DNA of 16,265 nucleotides, taken from assembly GCA_027310535.1 (NCBI GenBank), contig DAIDAQ010000018.1, positions 1-16,265 of the forward strand, in the 5' to 3' direction. How positions within the stretch are numbered: position 1 is the stretch's first letter; each line of letters begins with the position of its first letter. The translations under genes and the position numbers were made by a program. Below the pieces are notes generated by a model that was not told the DNA's origin, ran no database searches, and saw only the letters and a program-made list of their open reading frames with translations. The stretch comes from Candidatus Micrarchaeaceae archaeon (GTDB lineage Archaea; Micrarchaeota; Micrarchaeia; Micrarchaeales; Micrarchaeaceae). Shown here piece after piece: positions 6,488-12,978 of this stretch.

Positions 6488-6814
6488 ATGCCAAAAGGAG
6501 AGACAGAAAAGGACGAGATATGGAACCTCAGGAAGGTGCTCAGTCGGCCGAATTTTGCTGTAATGGATACGCTTTTCAAGAAATCGCCTAGGACCACAAG
6601 GGAGCTCTATGCCCTCCTGGAGAAGAGGTTCACACGGAAGACGCTTATCATCACGCTGAGGGAACTCTCCCTTGAGATGAACGTGATACAGCCCACGCAC
6701 ATAAGGACGGAGAAGGGCTACGGGCTTGGCTACAAGCTAAACCCAAAGATGAAGGAGGTTGTAAAGACAGTCACAAGGCTTGCAAGGACGATGGATGGGG
6801 TAATAAAGGAATAA
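6488..6814 (+). CDS. Winged-helix DNA-binding protein, candidate regulator of the pilus operon
   Basis: The 108-residue protein has a single winged helix-turn-helix domain: helix 1 around NFAVMDTLFKK (23-33), the HTH around TTRELYALLEKRFTRKTLII (about 36-55), and a basic wing with IRTEKGYGLGYKLNPKM (about 72-88), ending in an amphipathic helix that could dimerise. The fold is closest in pattern to PadR/HxlR-like small archaeal regulators, but no specific family was recognised. No effector domain or membrane segment is present. It is divergent from the pilus operon, 160 bp from its first gene, so control of the duplicated boxes at 6338-6373 is a reasonable inference. It ends 28 nt from the convergent ligase gene. 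Confidence 0.8.
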   Translation: MPKGETEKDEIWNLRKVLSRPNFAVMDTLFKKSPRTTRELYALLEKRFTRKTLIITLRELSLEMNVIQPTHIRTEKGYGLGYKLNPKMKEVVKTVTRLARTMDGVIKE

Positions 6815-6822
6815 ACCTTATT

Positions 6823-6837
6823 GGCGCGCCCTGCAGG
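6823..6837. repeat. Two overlapping 8-bp palindromes between convergent genes
   Basis: GGCGCGCC (6823-6830) and CCTGCAGG (6830-6837) share one base in the 28-nt gap between the winged-helix gene and the ligase gene. They could contribute to a shared bidirectional termination structure, but there is no clear T-run on the plus strand. Confidence 0.3.
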
Positions 6838-6842
6838 CCATG

Positions 6843-8612
6843 CTATCTCAGCCCGATGCGCTTCTGCTGCCTGTACATCTCTATTATCTCTTTTGTTGTC
6901 GTGGCATCGGCGGCACCTTTGTCCTTCCTCACGAAGCCGTCGCCGACGATCCTCGGGAACCTGAGCGCATAGCCTGTCTCGTTCCCTTCCTCGTCCCTCT
7001 GCCTGCCGCAGGTGTGCATCGGAGATTTCGTTATCTCATCAGCCCTTACCGTAACCACGTACCTCGGCTCGACCCAGAAGTCGGGTGTTATCTCTGATTC
7101 AAGCCTTGCGGGCTTCGCCCTAACAACCGACTTGTCGAGCAGCTGCCTGAACGCCTCCATGTTTGCCTCTGTAAAACCTGTGCCTATCTTTGATATGGTC
7201 TCAAACCTGTCCTTTACTCTGTCGTAGACCGCGCACAGGAGCCCGCCGAATCTGAACGCCGCCCGGCTACCCCTCCCCAGGAAATACCCGACAATGACAA
7301 GGTCGACGGTGTCAGAGAGCTGGCCCTTGTAGCTCCGCTTCATCTTTATCCACGAGAATTCCCTCGCTCCCGCTATGTATGGGGCGCTCAGGTCCTTTGC
7401 CACCACGCCCTCCAGCCCGTTCTCTATGCTCTCCTCAAAGAAGCCCTCAAGCTCCCTTGGCGCGTCTGCAATTATCCTTGCCGTCGGGCTTATCCCCTTC
7501 GCACCTTTCACTGCGGCTTCCAAGGCTGAGCGCCTCTTCTCATACGGCTCCATCATGTAATCCTTCCCGTTCAGGTACATAAGGTCAAAGGCGAAGAGGT
7601 GCAGCGGGAGCTCTGCCGCCTTCTCCTCGATGCCGTGCTTTCTTTTCCTCTGAATAGTCTCCTGGAACGGCAGAAATTCACCTGTGGACTCGTTGAACGC
7701 AAGCGCCTCACCCTCGAAGATAATCCCCTCCGCCTTTATCCCGGAGTGCACGTACCCTACTATGTCCGGATACATCCCTGTAGTCTCTTCAAGGTTCCTT
7801 GAATATATCCTCACCTTTTTGCCGTCCTTGTGCACCTGGCATCTGAAGCCGTCGTACTTCTGTTCCACCGCGCACCTGCCTCCCATCTTCTCCAGTATCT
7901 CCTCAGCAGTAGGGAGCCTTTCCGCCAGTGCGGGCCTTATCGGCTTGAATAGGGCAATGCTAAAGCTCTTTATTGAGCTGATCCCACTCTTTGCAAGCAC
8001 CTCGCCGACCTCTCCGAGGTCGCTGCAGAGGTTGTATGCGTTTTCAAGCTCCTTCTTCGCTTCTCTGCCGCCGGTCATCGAGATGGAGAGCGCCTCAAGT
8101 ATTGTTGAATCCCCGACGCCTAGCCTCAGCTGACCTATTGGGTACCTGGCGAGATATTTCGCCTCAGGCGGCGATGCCGATGCTAGCACCGCGGCGAGCA
8201 TCTTTATCTTAGCATCCTTGCTCCCCTGCCCTGAAGTACGGGCAACCTTGAGCATCCTGCCGTAAACATCGCCTATCGAAAGTTCATCCTCTGACATGCA
8301 CCTCAGCTTGCTGCCCTTCCTCAGCTCGAAGGCCGCAGCTCCCATGTCGCCGCGTTTCTCGTACAATGACTTTACTTCGTCCTTCGTGTGCCCTGTAGCT
8401 ATTGCTATTGCCTCCTCGAGCATTTTTTCAGCAACCCCGAACTCGACACCCTCGAAGTTCGGTGCCAGGATGCCCTGCGTCATGTAGACTAGGGCCCTGA
8501 TCTCCCCTTTGCCTGCGCCCTTGAAGAGCTGTGAGAGCAGCCCCATCATCTCCAGGCGCGACGAGATTCCCTCAAGCTTCTCGTAGCATCCGGCCACATC
8601 CCTGAATAGCAT
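6843..8612 (-). CDS. lig: ATP-dependent DNA ligase (archaeal LigI type)
   Basis: The enzyme seals nicks in duplex DNA during lagging-strand synthesis and repair. The 589-residue length is normal for archaeal/eukaryotic-type ligases. Domains in order: N-terminal DNA-binding domain (1-about 220), nucleotidyltransferase domain with motif I KYDGFR (252-257; Lys252 forms the ligase-AMP intermediate), motif III around FEGEAL (299-304), motif IV EGVVAKD (401-407) and motif V WIKMKRS (421-427), then an OB-fold domain with the C-terminal RFPRIV segment (551-556) typical of the family. ATG 8610-8612 fits a TATA box about 31 nt upstream, so the message is probably leaderless. No truncation was seen. A PIP-like PCNA-binding motif was not identified with confidence. 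Confidence 0.97.
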   Translation of the reverse strand: MLFRDVAGCYEKLEGISSRLEMMGLLSQLFKGAGKGEIRALVYMTQGILAPNFEGVEFGVAEKMLEEAIAIATGHTKDEVKSLYEKRGDMGAAAFELRKGSKLRCMSEDELSIGDVYGRMLKVARTSGQGSKDAKIKMLAAVLASASPPEAKYLARYPIGQLRLGVGDSTILEALSISMTGGREAKKELENAYNLCSDLGEVGEVLAKSGISSIKSFSIALFKPIRPALAERLPTAEEILEKMGGRCAVEQKYDGFRCQVHKDGKKVRIYSRNLEETTGMYPDIVGYVHSGIKAEGIIFEGEALAFNESTGEFLPFQETIQRKRKHGIEEKAAELPLHLFAFDLMYLNGKDYMMEPYEKRRSALEAAVKGAKGISPTARIIADAPRELEGFFEESIENGLEGVVAKDLSAPYIAGAREFSWIKMKRSYKGQLSDTVDLVIVGYFLGRGSRAAFRFGGLLCAVYDRVKDRFETISKIGTGFTEANMEAFRQLLDKSVVRAKPARLESEITPDFWVEPRYVVTVRADEITKSPMHTCGRQRDEEGNETGYALRFPRIVGDGFVRKDKGAADATTTKEIIEMYRQQKRIGLR

Positions 8613-8640
8613 CCAATCAGTAGCAACACGCAGGCAAAGC

Positions 8641-8648
8641 TTTTATTT
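8641..8648 (-). promoter_or_regulatory. TATA box for DNA ligase gene
   Basis: AAATAAAA on the minus strand is centred about 32 nt upstream of the ligase ATG. The remainder of the 194-nt gap to the RNase HI gene holds no recognised RNA. Just before the RNase HI ATG it contains two small inverted repeats, AGGCT-TTT-AGCCT (8773-8785) and CTAAG-C-CTTAG (8795-8805). Confidence 0.5.
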
Positions 8649-8806
8649 GTGAGCAGGAGCGGCTTATTAGAGGTTTGGCATTCAAGGCCTGCGCATCGAG
8701 CGTTACGGCTGCGGCCCGCCACCCCCTCGTATCGTGAGAAAAGAACTGGAACTCCCGCGTTATCGGAAGTAAAGGCTTTTAGCCTATCAAGCCCCTAAGC
8801 CTTAGC

Positions 8807-9214
8807 ATGCAGATAAGGATTTACACTGACGGTGCGTCGAGGGGAAACCCTGGCAGTAGCGCATCAGGCTATTCCATATATTCCAGGGAGAGGGTGTTGA
8901 AAGAGGACGCCTTTTACAACGGAACTAGAACAAATAACTATGCAGAGTACATGGCTGCAATAGCAGCGCTCAGGTGGTGCAAGGAAAATGCTCCGGCCGA
9001 TTCCGAGATAACGGTCTTCTCTGACAGCCAGCTGCTGGTCAACCAGATGAACGGCAGTTACAAGGTAAAATCAATACAGATGAAGCAGCTGAACGGGGAG
9101 CTGAGGGGGCTCAGCTCGTGCTTTGGAAGGGTTGAGTTCAAATGCGTACCGAGGTCAAACACCCTGATCGCACGGGTTGACAGGAGGCTGAACCTCTTCC
9201 TAGACGGGAGATAG
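8807..9214 (+). CDS. rnhA: Ribonuclease HI
   Basis: This 135-residue enzyme cleaves the RNA strand of RNA-DNA hybrids (primers, R-loops). It has the RNase H-fold signature YTDGASRGNPG (6-16), TNNYAEYMA (42-50) and FSDSQLLVNQMNG (71-83). The metal-binding carboxylates are Asp8, Glu47 and Asp73, with a fourth probably Asp125 in the ARVDRRLN segment. It resembles the short bacterial/archaeal type-1 forms lacking the basic protrusion. The ATG start puts the first strand immediately at the N-terminus as usual; inverted repeats sit within the 35 nt upstream and no strong TATA box is evident. It is the first of two co-directional genes followed by the DEAD-box helicase, though the latter appears to have its own promoter. 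Confidence 0.95.
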   Translation: MQIRIYTDGASRGNPGSSASGYSIYSRERVLKEDAFYNGTRTNNYAEYMAAIAALRWCKENAPADSEITVFSDSQLLVNQMNGSYKVKSIQMKQLNGELRGLSSCFGRVEFKCVPRSNTLIARVDRRLNLFLDGR

Positions 9215-9215
9215 C

Positions 9216-9226
9216 CTTATATACTT
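9216..9226 (+). promoter_or_regulatory. TATA box for DEAD-box helicase gene
   Basis: CTTATATACTT immediately after the RNase HI stop is a good archaeal TATA box. It predicts transcription from about 9245-9250, leaving a leader of about 90 nt before the chosen GTG start, unlike the near-leaderless neighbours. The leader contains AGAAAA (9261-9266) pairing with TTTTCT (9274-9279) around a 7-nt loop. Confidence 0.55.
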
Positions 9227-9336
9227 AAGCAACAGATAGTCTGCTGTTTAGTATAGCGAGAGAAAAGTCGCGGTTTTCTGTTCTTCTTGGAAAGAAAGGG
9301 ACAAAGTTGCTTTTCCTCTTGTTCGGAAGTGATATA

Positions 9337-10638
9337 GTGAACATAACAGAGCTGCCGCTAAAGGCAGAACTAATAGAATCGTTGGGCAGGATGGGCATAA
9401 CCACGCTGACAGAGGTGCAGCAGCAGGCGATGCTACCAATACTCGAAGGCAGGGATGTGATAGTGAGGTCGAAGACAGGGACGGGCAAGACACTCGCCTT
9501 CCTGATACCCGTCTTCCAGAGGCTCGAGAAGTCCCATGACGTGGTAGCTGTCGTGATAGTCCCGACAAGGGAACTGGCGATACAGGTAGGCAGCGTCGCA
9601 TCGCAGCTGGGTAAGGGAATACACATCCGCACCACCGTTGTGTACGGCGGCGCATCGATAAACGTGCAGATGGAACAGCTGGCAAGCGGAGTCAACATCG
9701 TAGTGGGAACGCCTGGCAGGATGATAGACCTGATGAGCAGGGGCGCGCTGGACCTCCAGGGCGTCAGATTCGTTGTGCTAGACGAGGCAGACCGGATGCT
9801 TGACATGGGGTTCGAGAACGATATAAGAGAGATACTGACTACGATACCACAGGAGAGGCAGACACTCCTGTTCTCTGCCGTTATACCACACCAGATAGGC
9901 GAGATAGCAAAGCAGTACATGAAGCCTGACCACGCCAGGATAATTGTTGGGAAGGAGGAGGAGATAGTAGTAAACACGATAGCACACAACTACATGCTCG
10001 TCTACGGGAAGATGAAGTTCGCTGCGCTGCTCGGGTACATAAATGCTTATTCGCCGAAGAAGTGCATAATCTTCGCAAACACGCAGAGGGAGTCAGAGCT
10101 GATACACAGCGTTTTAAGGGGCAATGGCATAGAGGCGATACTGCTCCACGGGGGTTTGTCCCAGGCAAAGAGGGAGCGCTCGATGGATAGGTTCAGGAGC
10201 GGCGCGCGGCTGCTTATAGCTACCAATGTCGCCGCGAGGGGCCTGGACATCCAGGATATAACAGACATCATCAACTTCGACGCCCCGGAGGACGTGCAGA
10301 ACTACGTCAACAGGGTGGGAAGATCGGCGAGGATGGGCAAGGAGGGGAAGGCGCTGACATTCATCGGCAGCGAGGAGAAGGAGCTCATGCGCACGATAGA
10401 GCATCAGGCGAACATAACACTGCAGGAGCTGAATATAAACTATGACAAGTACAGGAACATCGAGCTGCCTCTGCGCAGGAGGTTTGGAGGGTTCGGCGGC
10501 GGCTCGGCCCGCGAACCGGGCCGGGGGGGGCATGACAGAGGATACGGTATGAGGTATGGGGGCGGATACAGGCGCTTCCCGCCCAGAAACGACGCAAGGA
10601 ACAGGGACAGGAGGGGCCCGCGCAGGCACAGGGCGTAG
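9337..10638 (+). CDS. DEAD-box ATP-dependent RNA helicase with Arg/Gly-rich tail
   Basis: The 433-residue helicase unwinds or remodels RNA using ATP. Motifs: Q motif region (about 5-31, including EVQQQA), I SKTGTGKT (45-52), Ia PTRELA (77-82), Ib TPGR (125-128), II DEAD (149-152), III SAV (180-182), V ATNVAARGLD (295-304) and VI NRVGRSAR (325-332). Two positions deviate: SAT is SAV, and the first His of HRxGRxxR is Asn. The last 55 residues are basic and Gly/Arg/Tyr-rich (GGFGGG, RGYGMRYGGGYRRF), a probable RNA-binding tail as in DeaD/CsdA-like and eukaryotic RGG helicases. GTG 9337-9339 was chosen because GGAAGTGAT (one mismatch to the anti-16S consensus GGAGGTGAT) ends 3 nt before it; a TTG at 9307 would add ten unconvincing residues. 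Confidence 0.94.
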   Translation: MNITELPLKAELIESLGRMGITTLTEVQQQAMLPILEGRDVIVRSKTGTGKTLAFLIPVFQRLEKSHDVVAVVIVPTRELAIQVGSVASQLGKGIHIRTTVVYGGASINVQMEQLASGVNIVVGTPGRMIDLMSRGALDLQGVRFVVLDEADRMLDMGFENDIREILTTIPQERQTLLFSAVIPHQIGEIAKQYMKPDHARIIVGKEEEIVVNTIAHNYMLVYGKMKFAALLGYINAYSPKKCIIFANTQRESELIHSVLRGNGIEAILLHGGLSQAKRERSMDRFRSGARLLIATNVAARGLDIQDITDIINFDAPEDVQNYVNRVGRSARMGKEGKALTFIGSEEKELMRTIEHQANITLQELNINYDKYRNIELPLRRRFGGFGGGSAREPGRGGHDRGYGMRYGGGYRRFPPRNDARNRDRRGPRRHRA

Positions 10639-10642
10639 GCAC

Positions 10643-11365
10643 TCAGTTGTATATGCTGGGCGTGCAGCGCGCTGGTGGGTTCTGGTCAGTTATCCCGAAC
10701 GCTGCCAGCGCCGAGTAGGTCCAGCAGTACGGCCTGTTCTGCTCTGATTCCAGTTTGCCGCGCTGCGACTGGTTTAACGAATATGTATAGTTCAGCGACG
10801 GCACGCTCACGGTGCCATTGTATGCCGTGTACTTCACGCCGCTGCCTACCATTATAGTAGACGATGTAGCGTTCAGGTAACCCAGATAGCACGGCGAGCC
10901 GGCGGCTATGCCTCTGAATATATCCGTCAACACGGTTGAATTCGCTATGCTGTAATATGGCAGGTTCGGGCATGCGGCGGCACCTGCCGTCCTTACCTCA
11001 GGGGCCACCACAGTGCTGTTCACATTGCTACCAGTGACATAAGCCGGCGGCGCTCCAGGAGGGCTGATGGAGAAGAGCGTGGCGGCATAGATCGCTACTA
11101 TGACTGCTATTACTGCTAACGCAACAAGCGCCCTATTCAGGCTCCACACCTGCTTCGCTGCGCCCTCCTTGATCCTGAAATACTTCAGCCTCCTGAAGTA
11201 TTGGTTGTCATCCTCTTCCACTGCACCGGCCGCCCTCAGCTCGGAGAGGTGCTGGCTGACTGTAGCCTTCGAGAGGCCGAGCTCCTCGCTCAGCTGCGTG
11301 ACGGTTCTCCTCTCTTCCTTCAGCCTTGAGAGAATCTCCCTCTTCGTCTCAAGCATCTTGCTCAT
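10643..11365 (-). CDS. Membrane-anchored ArsR-type HTH regulator with extracellular sensor-like domain
   Basis: The 240-residue protein combines a cytoplasmic winged-helix domain (about 5-66; QLSEELGLSKATVSQHLSEL with recognition helix TVSQHLSEL), a linker, one transmembrane helix (about 78-99, ALVALAVIAVIVAIYAATLF) and an extracellular region of about 140 residues with four cysteines (ACPN, SPCYLG, PYCWTY, ARCTP), Pro-rich after the membrane and rich in N-x-S/T sequons. This is a one-component design: an outside signal or disulfide state could alter DNA binding at the membrane (inference). ATG 11363-11365 is about 30 nt from a TATA box. Its 3' end converges with the helicase gene with a 4-nt gap. 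The extracellular domain was not recognised as a known family. Confidence 0.8.
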   Translation of the reverse strand: MSKMLETKREILSRLKEERRTVTQLSEELGLSKATVSQHLSELRAAGAVEEDDNQYFRRLKYFRIKEGAAKQVWSLNRALVALAVIAVIVAIYAATLFSISPPGAPPAYVTGSNVNSTVVAPEVRTAGAAACPNLPYYSIANSTVLTDIFRGIAAGSPCYLGYLNATSSTIMVGSGVKYTAYNGTVSVPSLNYTYSLNQSQRGKLESEQNRPYCWTYSALAAFGITDQNPPARCTPSIYN

Positions 11366-11390
11366 GGTATCGGTTAGTTATTGGAACAAA

Positions 11391-11432
11391 AGCATAAAAT
11401 AGTGGGAGAGAGCGTTAGGTTATGGTTAGGTT
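11391..11432 (-). promoter_or_regulatory. Promoter of membrane HTH gene with tandem upstream repeats
   Basis: ATTTTATGC (minus strand, 11391-11399) is a TATA-like box about 30 nt upstream of the ATG. Further upstream, AACCTAAC occurs twice (plus-strand GTTAGGTT at 11414-11421 and 11425-11432), 11 bp apart start to start, about one helical turn. That spacing would put two bound protein units on the same face of the DNA, so these may be operator or activator half-sites, possibly autoregulatory (inference). Confidence 0.4.
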
Positions 11433-11435
11433 CAG

Positions 11436-11447
11436 CCTCTGCAGAGG
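11436..11447. repeat. Perfect 12-bp palindrome next to tRNA-Thr 3' end
   Basis: CCTCTGCAGAGG is a perfect 12-bp palindrome beginning 4 nt downstream of the tRNA-Thr discriminator base. It could be a 3'-end processing or termination structure, or a protein-binding site upstream of the membrane HTH gene. Only the palindrome itself is established. Confidence 0.35.
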
Positions 11448-11450
11448 TAA

Positions 11451-11562
11451 AGCCCCAGGTGGGAGTTGAACCCACGGCCTCCTGCTTTATGGCCTGTTAT
11501 GATCAAACTTTTCCCCAAAAGTTTGTTACCATGCAGGCGCTCTGCCACTGAGCTACTGGGGC
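11451..11562 (-). tRNA. tRNA-Thr (anticodon GGT) with 40-nt intron
   Basis: The minus-strand precursor has acceptor GCCCCAG/CTGGGGC, D arm GCTC-AGTGGCA-GAGC, anticodon stem CCTGC (11533-11537)/GCAGG (11481-11485) and T arm GTGGG-TTCAACT-CCCAC. The anticodon loop reads ATGGTA-[intron]-A, so the anticodon is GGT (11528-11530) and the intron occupies 11487-11526, between positions 37 and 38, the canonical archaeal site. The mature length is 72 nt with U73 and no encoded CCA. The intron carries a perfect 9-bp hairpin (CAAACTTTT-CCCC/GGGG-AAAAGTTTG, 11504-11525). TGGT of the loop can pair with GCCA (11490-11493) as the 4-bp central helix of a bulge-helix-bulge splice motif; the inner helix looks weak. 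Confidence 0.92.
11487..11526 (-). other. Intron of tRNA-Thr
   Basis: This 40-nt insertion between nucleotides 37 and 38 is expected to be removed by the archaeal tRNA splicing endonuclease. The exact edges may shift by a base or two because adenines repeat at both junctions. Most of it is one hairpin with a four-base loop plus a roughly 10-nt unpaired arm. Confidence 0.8.
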
Positions 11563-11592
11563 ATCCTGCGCACTGTCTATTTCTCCATGCAG

Positions 11593-11602
11593 GAATAAAA
11601 AT
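11593..11602 (-). promoter_or_regulatory. TATA-like box for tRNA-Thr
   Basis: ATTTTTATTC on the minus strand lies about 35 nt upstream of the mature tRNA 5' end, which would give a short 5' leader removed by RNase P. It lies in the short gap after the upstream pilin-like gene. Confidence 0.4.
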
Positions 11603-11608
11603 TGATGC

Positions 11609-12169
11609 TCAGACCGTTGTCGTTGTCATGGAGGTGGATGTCGGCACCGTCGTGGTTGTGAATGCAGGCTGGACGGCGGAGGCCTGCACGCTAAAGGATC
11701 CCGCATATGAATACAGAGACGGACCCTTGCACGGGATGCTGCTGCTAAGGCTTGTGCAGTAGTTCGCGGAGATCGATAACGTGCCGGTATAGGCGCCGCC
11801 TACCGATGCCACCACCGGGACGTTAGCGGCGCAGTAGACGTACATTCCCTGGGTGACTATGCCATTCGTCTGCTTGCTGCACGAGCCTGACGTGCTTGCC
11901 GAGAGGCTGACCACCGCGTTGAACGACGTGATGTTGATCACGCCAGGCGTCTCATCTATCAAGAGTAGGTACAGGACGCTTTTTGAGCTTATCGAGTTTG
12001 GCGTGTAGCCGGCGTCGATGCAGCTGAAACCGCTGTAAAAGGTGCATCGCGAAGGGAAGACGCTTTTTGGTGCCACCGAAAGTATTGCGAGCAGAACGAA
12101 AGAGGCGACTATCACTATGAAGACGAACGAATAGGTGGTCAGGAATTCTACGGCACTTTGGTTTTGCAT
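11609..12169 (-). CDS. Class III signal-peptide surface protein with Thr-rich tail
   Basis: The 186-residue precursor begins MQNQSAVEFLTTYSFVFIVI. N|Q-S-A-V-E-F fits the class III prepilin motif (Gln+1, Ala+3, Glu+5) and the SAVEFLxTYxxxxxxI pattern known from many DPANN and other archaeal surface proteins. The helix ends near residue 33. The ectodomain has seven cysteines, starting with RCTFYSGFSC, suggesting disulfides, and ends in TTTTVPTSTSMTTTTV, a probable O-glycosylated or extended stalk. ATG 12167-12169 was chosen over a TTG three codons upstream because the TATA box is about 31 nt away (leaderless). It stands alone, outside the main pilus operon, and could be an additional pilin or adhesin using the same machinery (inference). 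Confidence 0.82.
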   Translation of the reverse strand: MQNQSAVEFLTTYSFVFIVIVASFVLLAILSVAPKSVFPSRCTFYSGFSCIDAGYTPNSISSKSVLYLLLIDETPGVINITSFNAVVSLSASTSGSCSKQTNGIVTQGMYVYCAANVPVVASVGGAYTGTLSISANYCTSLSSSIPCKGPSLYSYAGSFSVQASAVQPAFTTTTVPTSTSMTTTTV

Positions 12170-12195
12170 ATAACCCAAAAGCTAATAGGAGTTTG

Positions 12196-12205
12196 TTATT
12201 AAAAA
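12196..12205. promoter_or_regulatory. Shared AT-rich promoter element between divergent genes
   Basis: TTATTAAAAA and its complement TTTTTAATAA can serve as TATA box in both directions: about 31 nt from the class III protein ATG (minus) and about 21 nt from the rsmA ATG (plus). The gap between the two starts is only 52 nt, so a single element may drive both transcripts, or they may exclude each other. Confidence 0.45.
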
Positions 12206-12221
12206 TCTTGTTGTGCATTGC

Positions 12222-12974
12222 ATGCGCGCACGCTGGAAAAGGCTCGGCCAGAACTTCCTGACCTGCAGGGAGGTCGCGGTCGCAGAATCAGAGTTCGGGA
12301 GGGGCAGGGAGGCAGTAGAGATAGGCCCGGGAAAGGGGATTCTGACGCATGAGCTCTGCAAACGCGCCGCGCATGTCACGGCCGTGGAGATAGACAGCTC
12401 CCTCTACAACGCATATGGCGAGCGGGAACCGAACCTTGCCCTGGTCAACGCCGATTTCTTCAAGCTGGACCCAAAGAACATCAGGGGGAACATACTGATA
12501 TCAAACATACCGTACAGCATGTCGAGCAGCACAATCACCTGGCTCATCGGGAACCGGATGGAGGCGCTGCTCTGCCTGCAGAAGGAGTTTGCCGAGCACA
12601 TGCTTGCCGAGGCGGGAAGCGGCAATTACTCGAAGCTGAGCGTGCTGGTTTCGCTCTCCTTTAGCGCAGAAAGGGTAAGGAGCGTCCCTGCCTCCTGCTT
12701 CCGCCCAAGGCCAAAGGTCGATTCTGTGGTGATTCATCTGGCGCCGAAAGAAAACAACGTTTGGGACGAGGACATACGCACGATAAGTCTGCTCATGGGG
12801 CACAAGAAGAAGAGGCTGAGGAATGCAATAACCGACGCGCGCGCGGGCCTGGGCATAAGCAAGGTGAGGGCAAGGGAGATCTCGGCACGCATCGGCAACA
12901 GCGGTGTGAGGGTATTTACGCTGGCCCCTGAAAGGCTGCTCAGCATCGCAAAGGAACTGAACGCACTGGTCTGA
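12222..12974 (+). CDS. rsmA: 16S rRNA dimethyladenosine transferase (RsmA/KsgA/Dim1)
   Basis: The SAM-dependent methylase dimethylates the two adjacent adenines of the helix 45 loop of small-subunit rRNA, a late ribosome-maturation step. The 250-residue protein has LGQNFL (8-13), motif I VEIGPGKGILT (32-42), the acidic EID (56-58) that contacts SAM ribose, catalytic motif NIPYS (95-99; usually NLPY) and the family signature FRPRPKVDS (160-168), followed by a C-terminal helical domain. ATG 12222-12224 puts the basic MRARWKRLGQNFL start in the expected place and suits the nearby TATA box; a GTG nine bases upstream (12213) adds three residues. Its end converges with the UPF0173 gene with a 4-nt gap. 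Confidence 0.95.
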   Translation: MRARWKRLGQNFLTCREVAVAESEFGRGREAVEIGPGKGILTHELCKRAAHVTAVEIDSSLYNAYGEREPNLALVNADFFKLDPKNIRGNILISNIPYSMSSSTITWLIGNRMEALLCLQKEFAEHMLAEAGSGNYSKLSVLVSLSFSAERVRSVPASCFRPRPKVDSVVIHLAPKENNVWDEDIRTISLLMGHKKKRLRNAITDARAGLGISKVRAREISARIGNSGVRVFTLAPERLLSIAKELNALV

Positions 12975-12978
12975 AAGG

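Noticed and set aside
8799..8806. GCCTTAGC matching the tRNA-His acceptor end (467-474), considered as a second attachment site
   Set aside because: An 8-base match is expected by chance in 16 kb and it forms part of a local inverted repeat before rnhA.
8613..8806. Possible small RNA between the ligase and RNase HI genes
   Set aside because: A weak TATA-like GCTTATTAG and short repeats are present, but no known RNA fold or box motifs could be supported.
9225..9989. 254-codon open frame antisense to the DEAD-box helicase gene
   Set aside because: It lies opposite a clearly conserved helicase frame, has Ser/Cys/Ile-rich composition without domains and no promoter; it is a by-product of codon use in the real gene.
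11451..11562. Alternative reading of the intron-containing tRNA as tRNA-Met (CAT anticodon)
   Set aside because: Using CAT near the intron 3' end gives an eight-base loop and an off-position splice; GGT gives a regular seven-base loop, canonical 37/38 intron and U73 as in archaeal tRNA-Thr.
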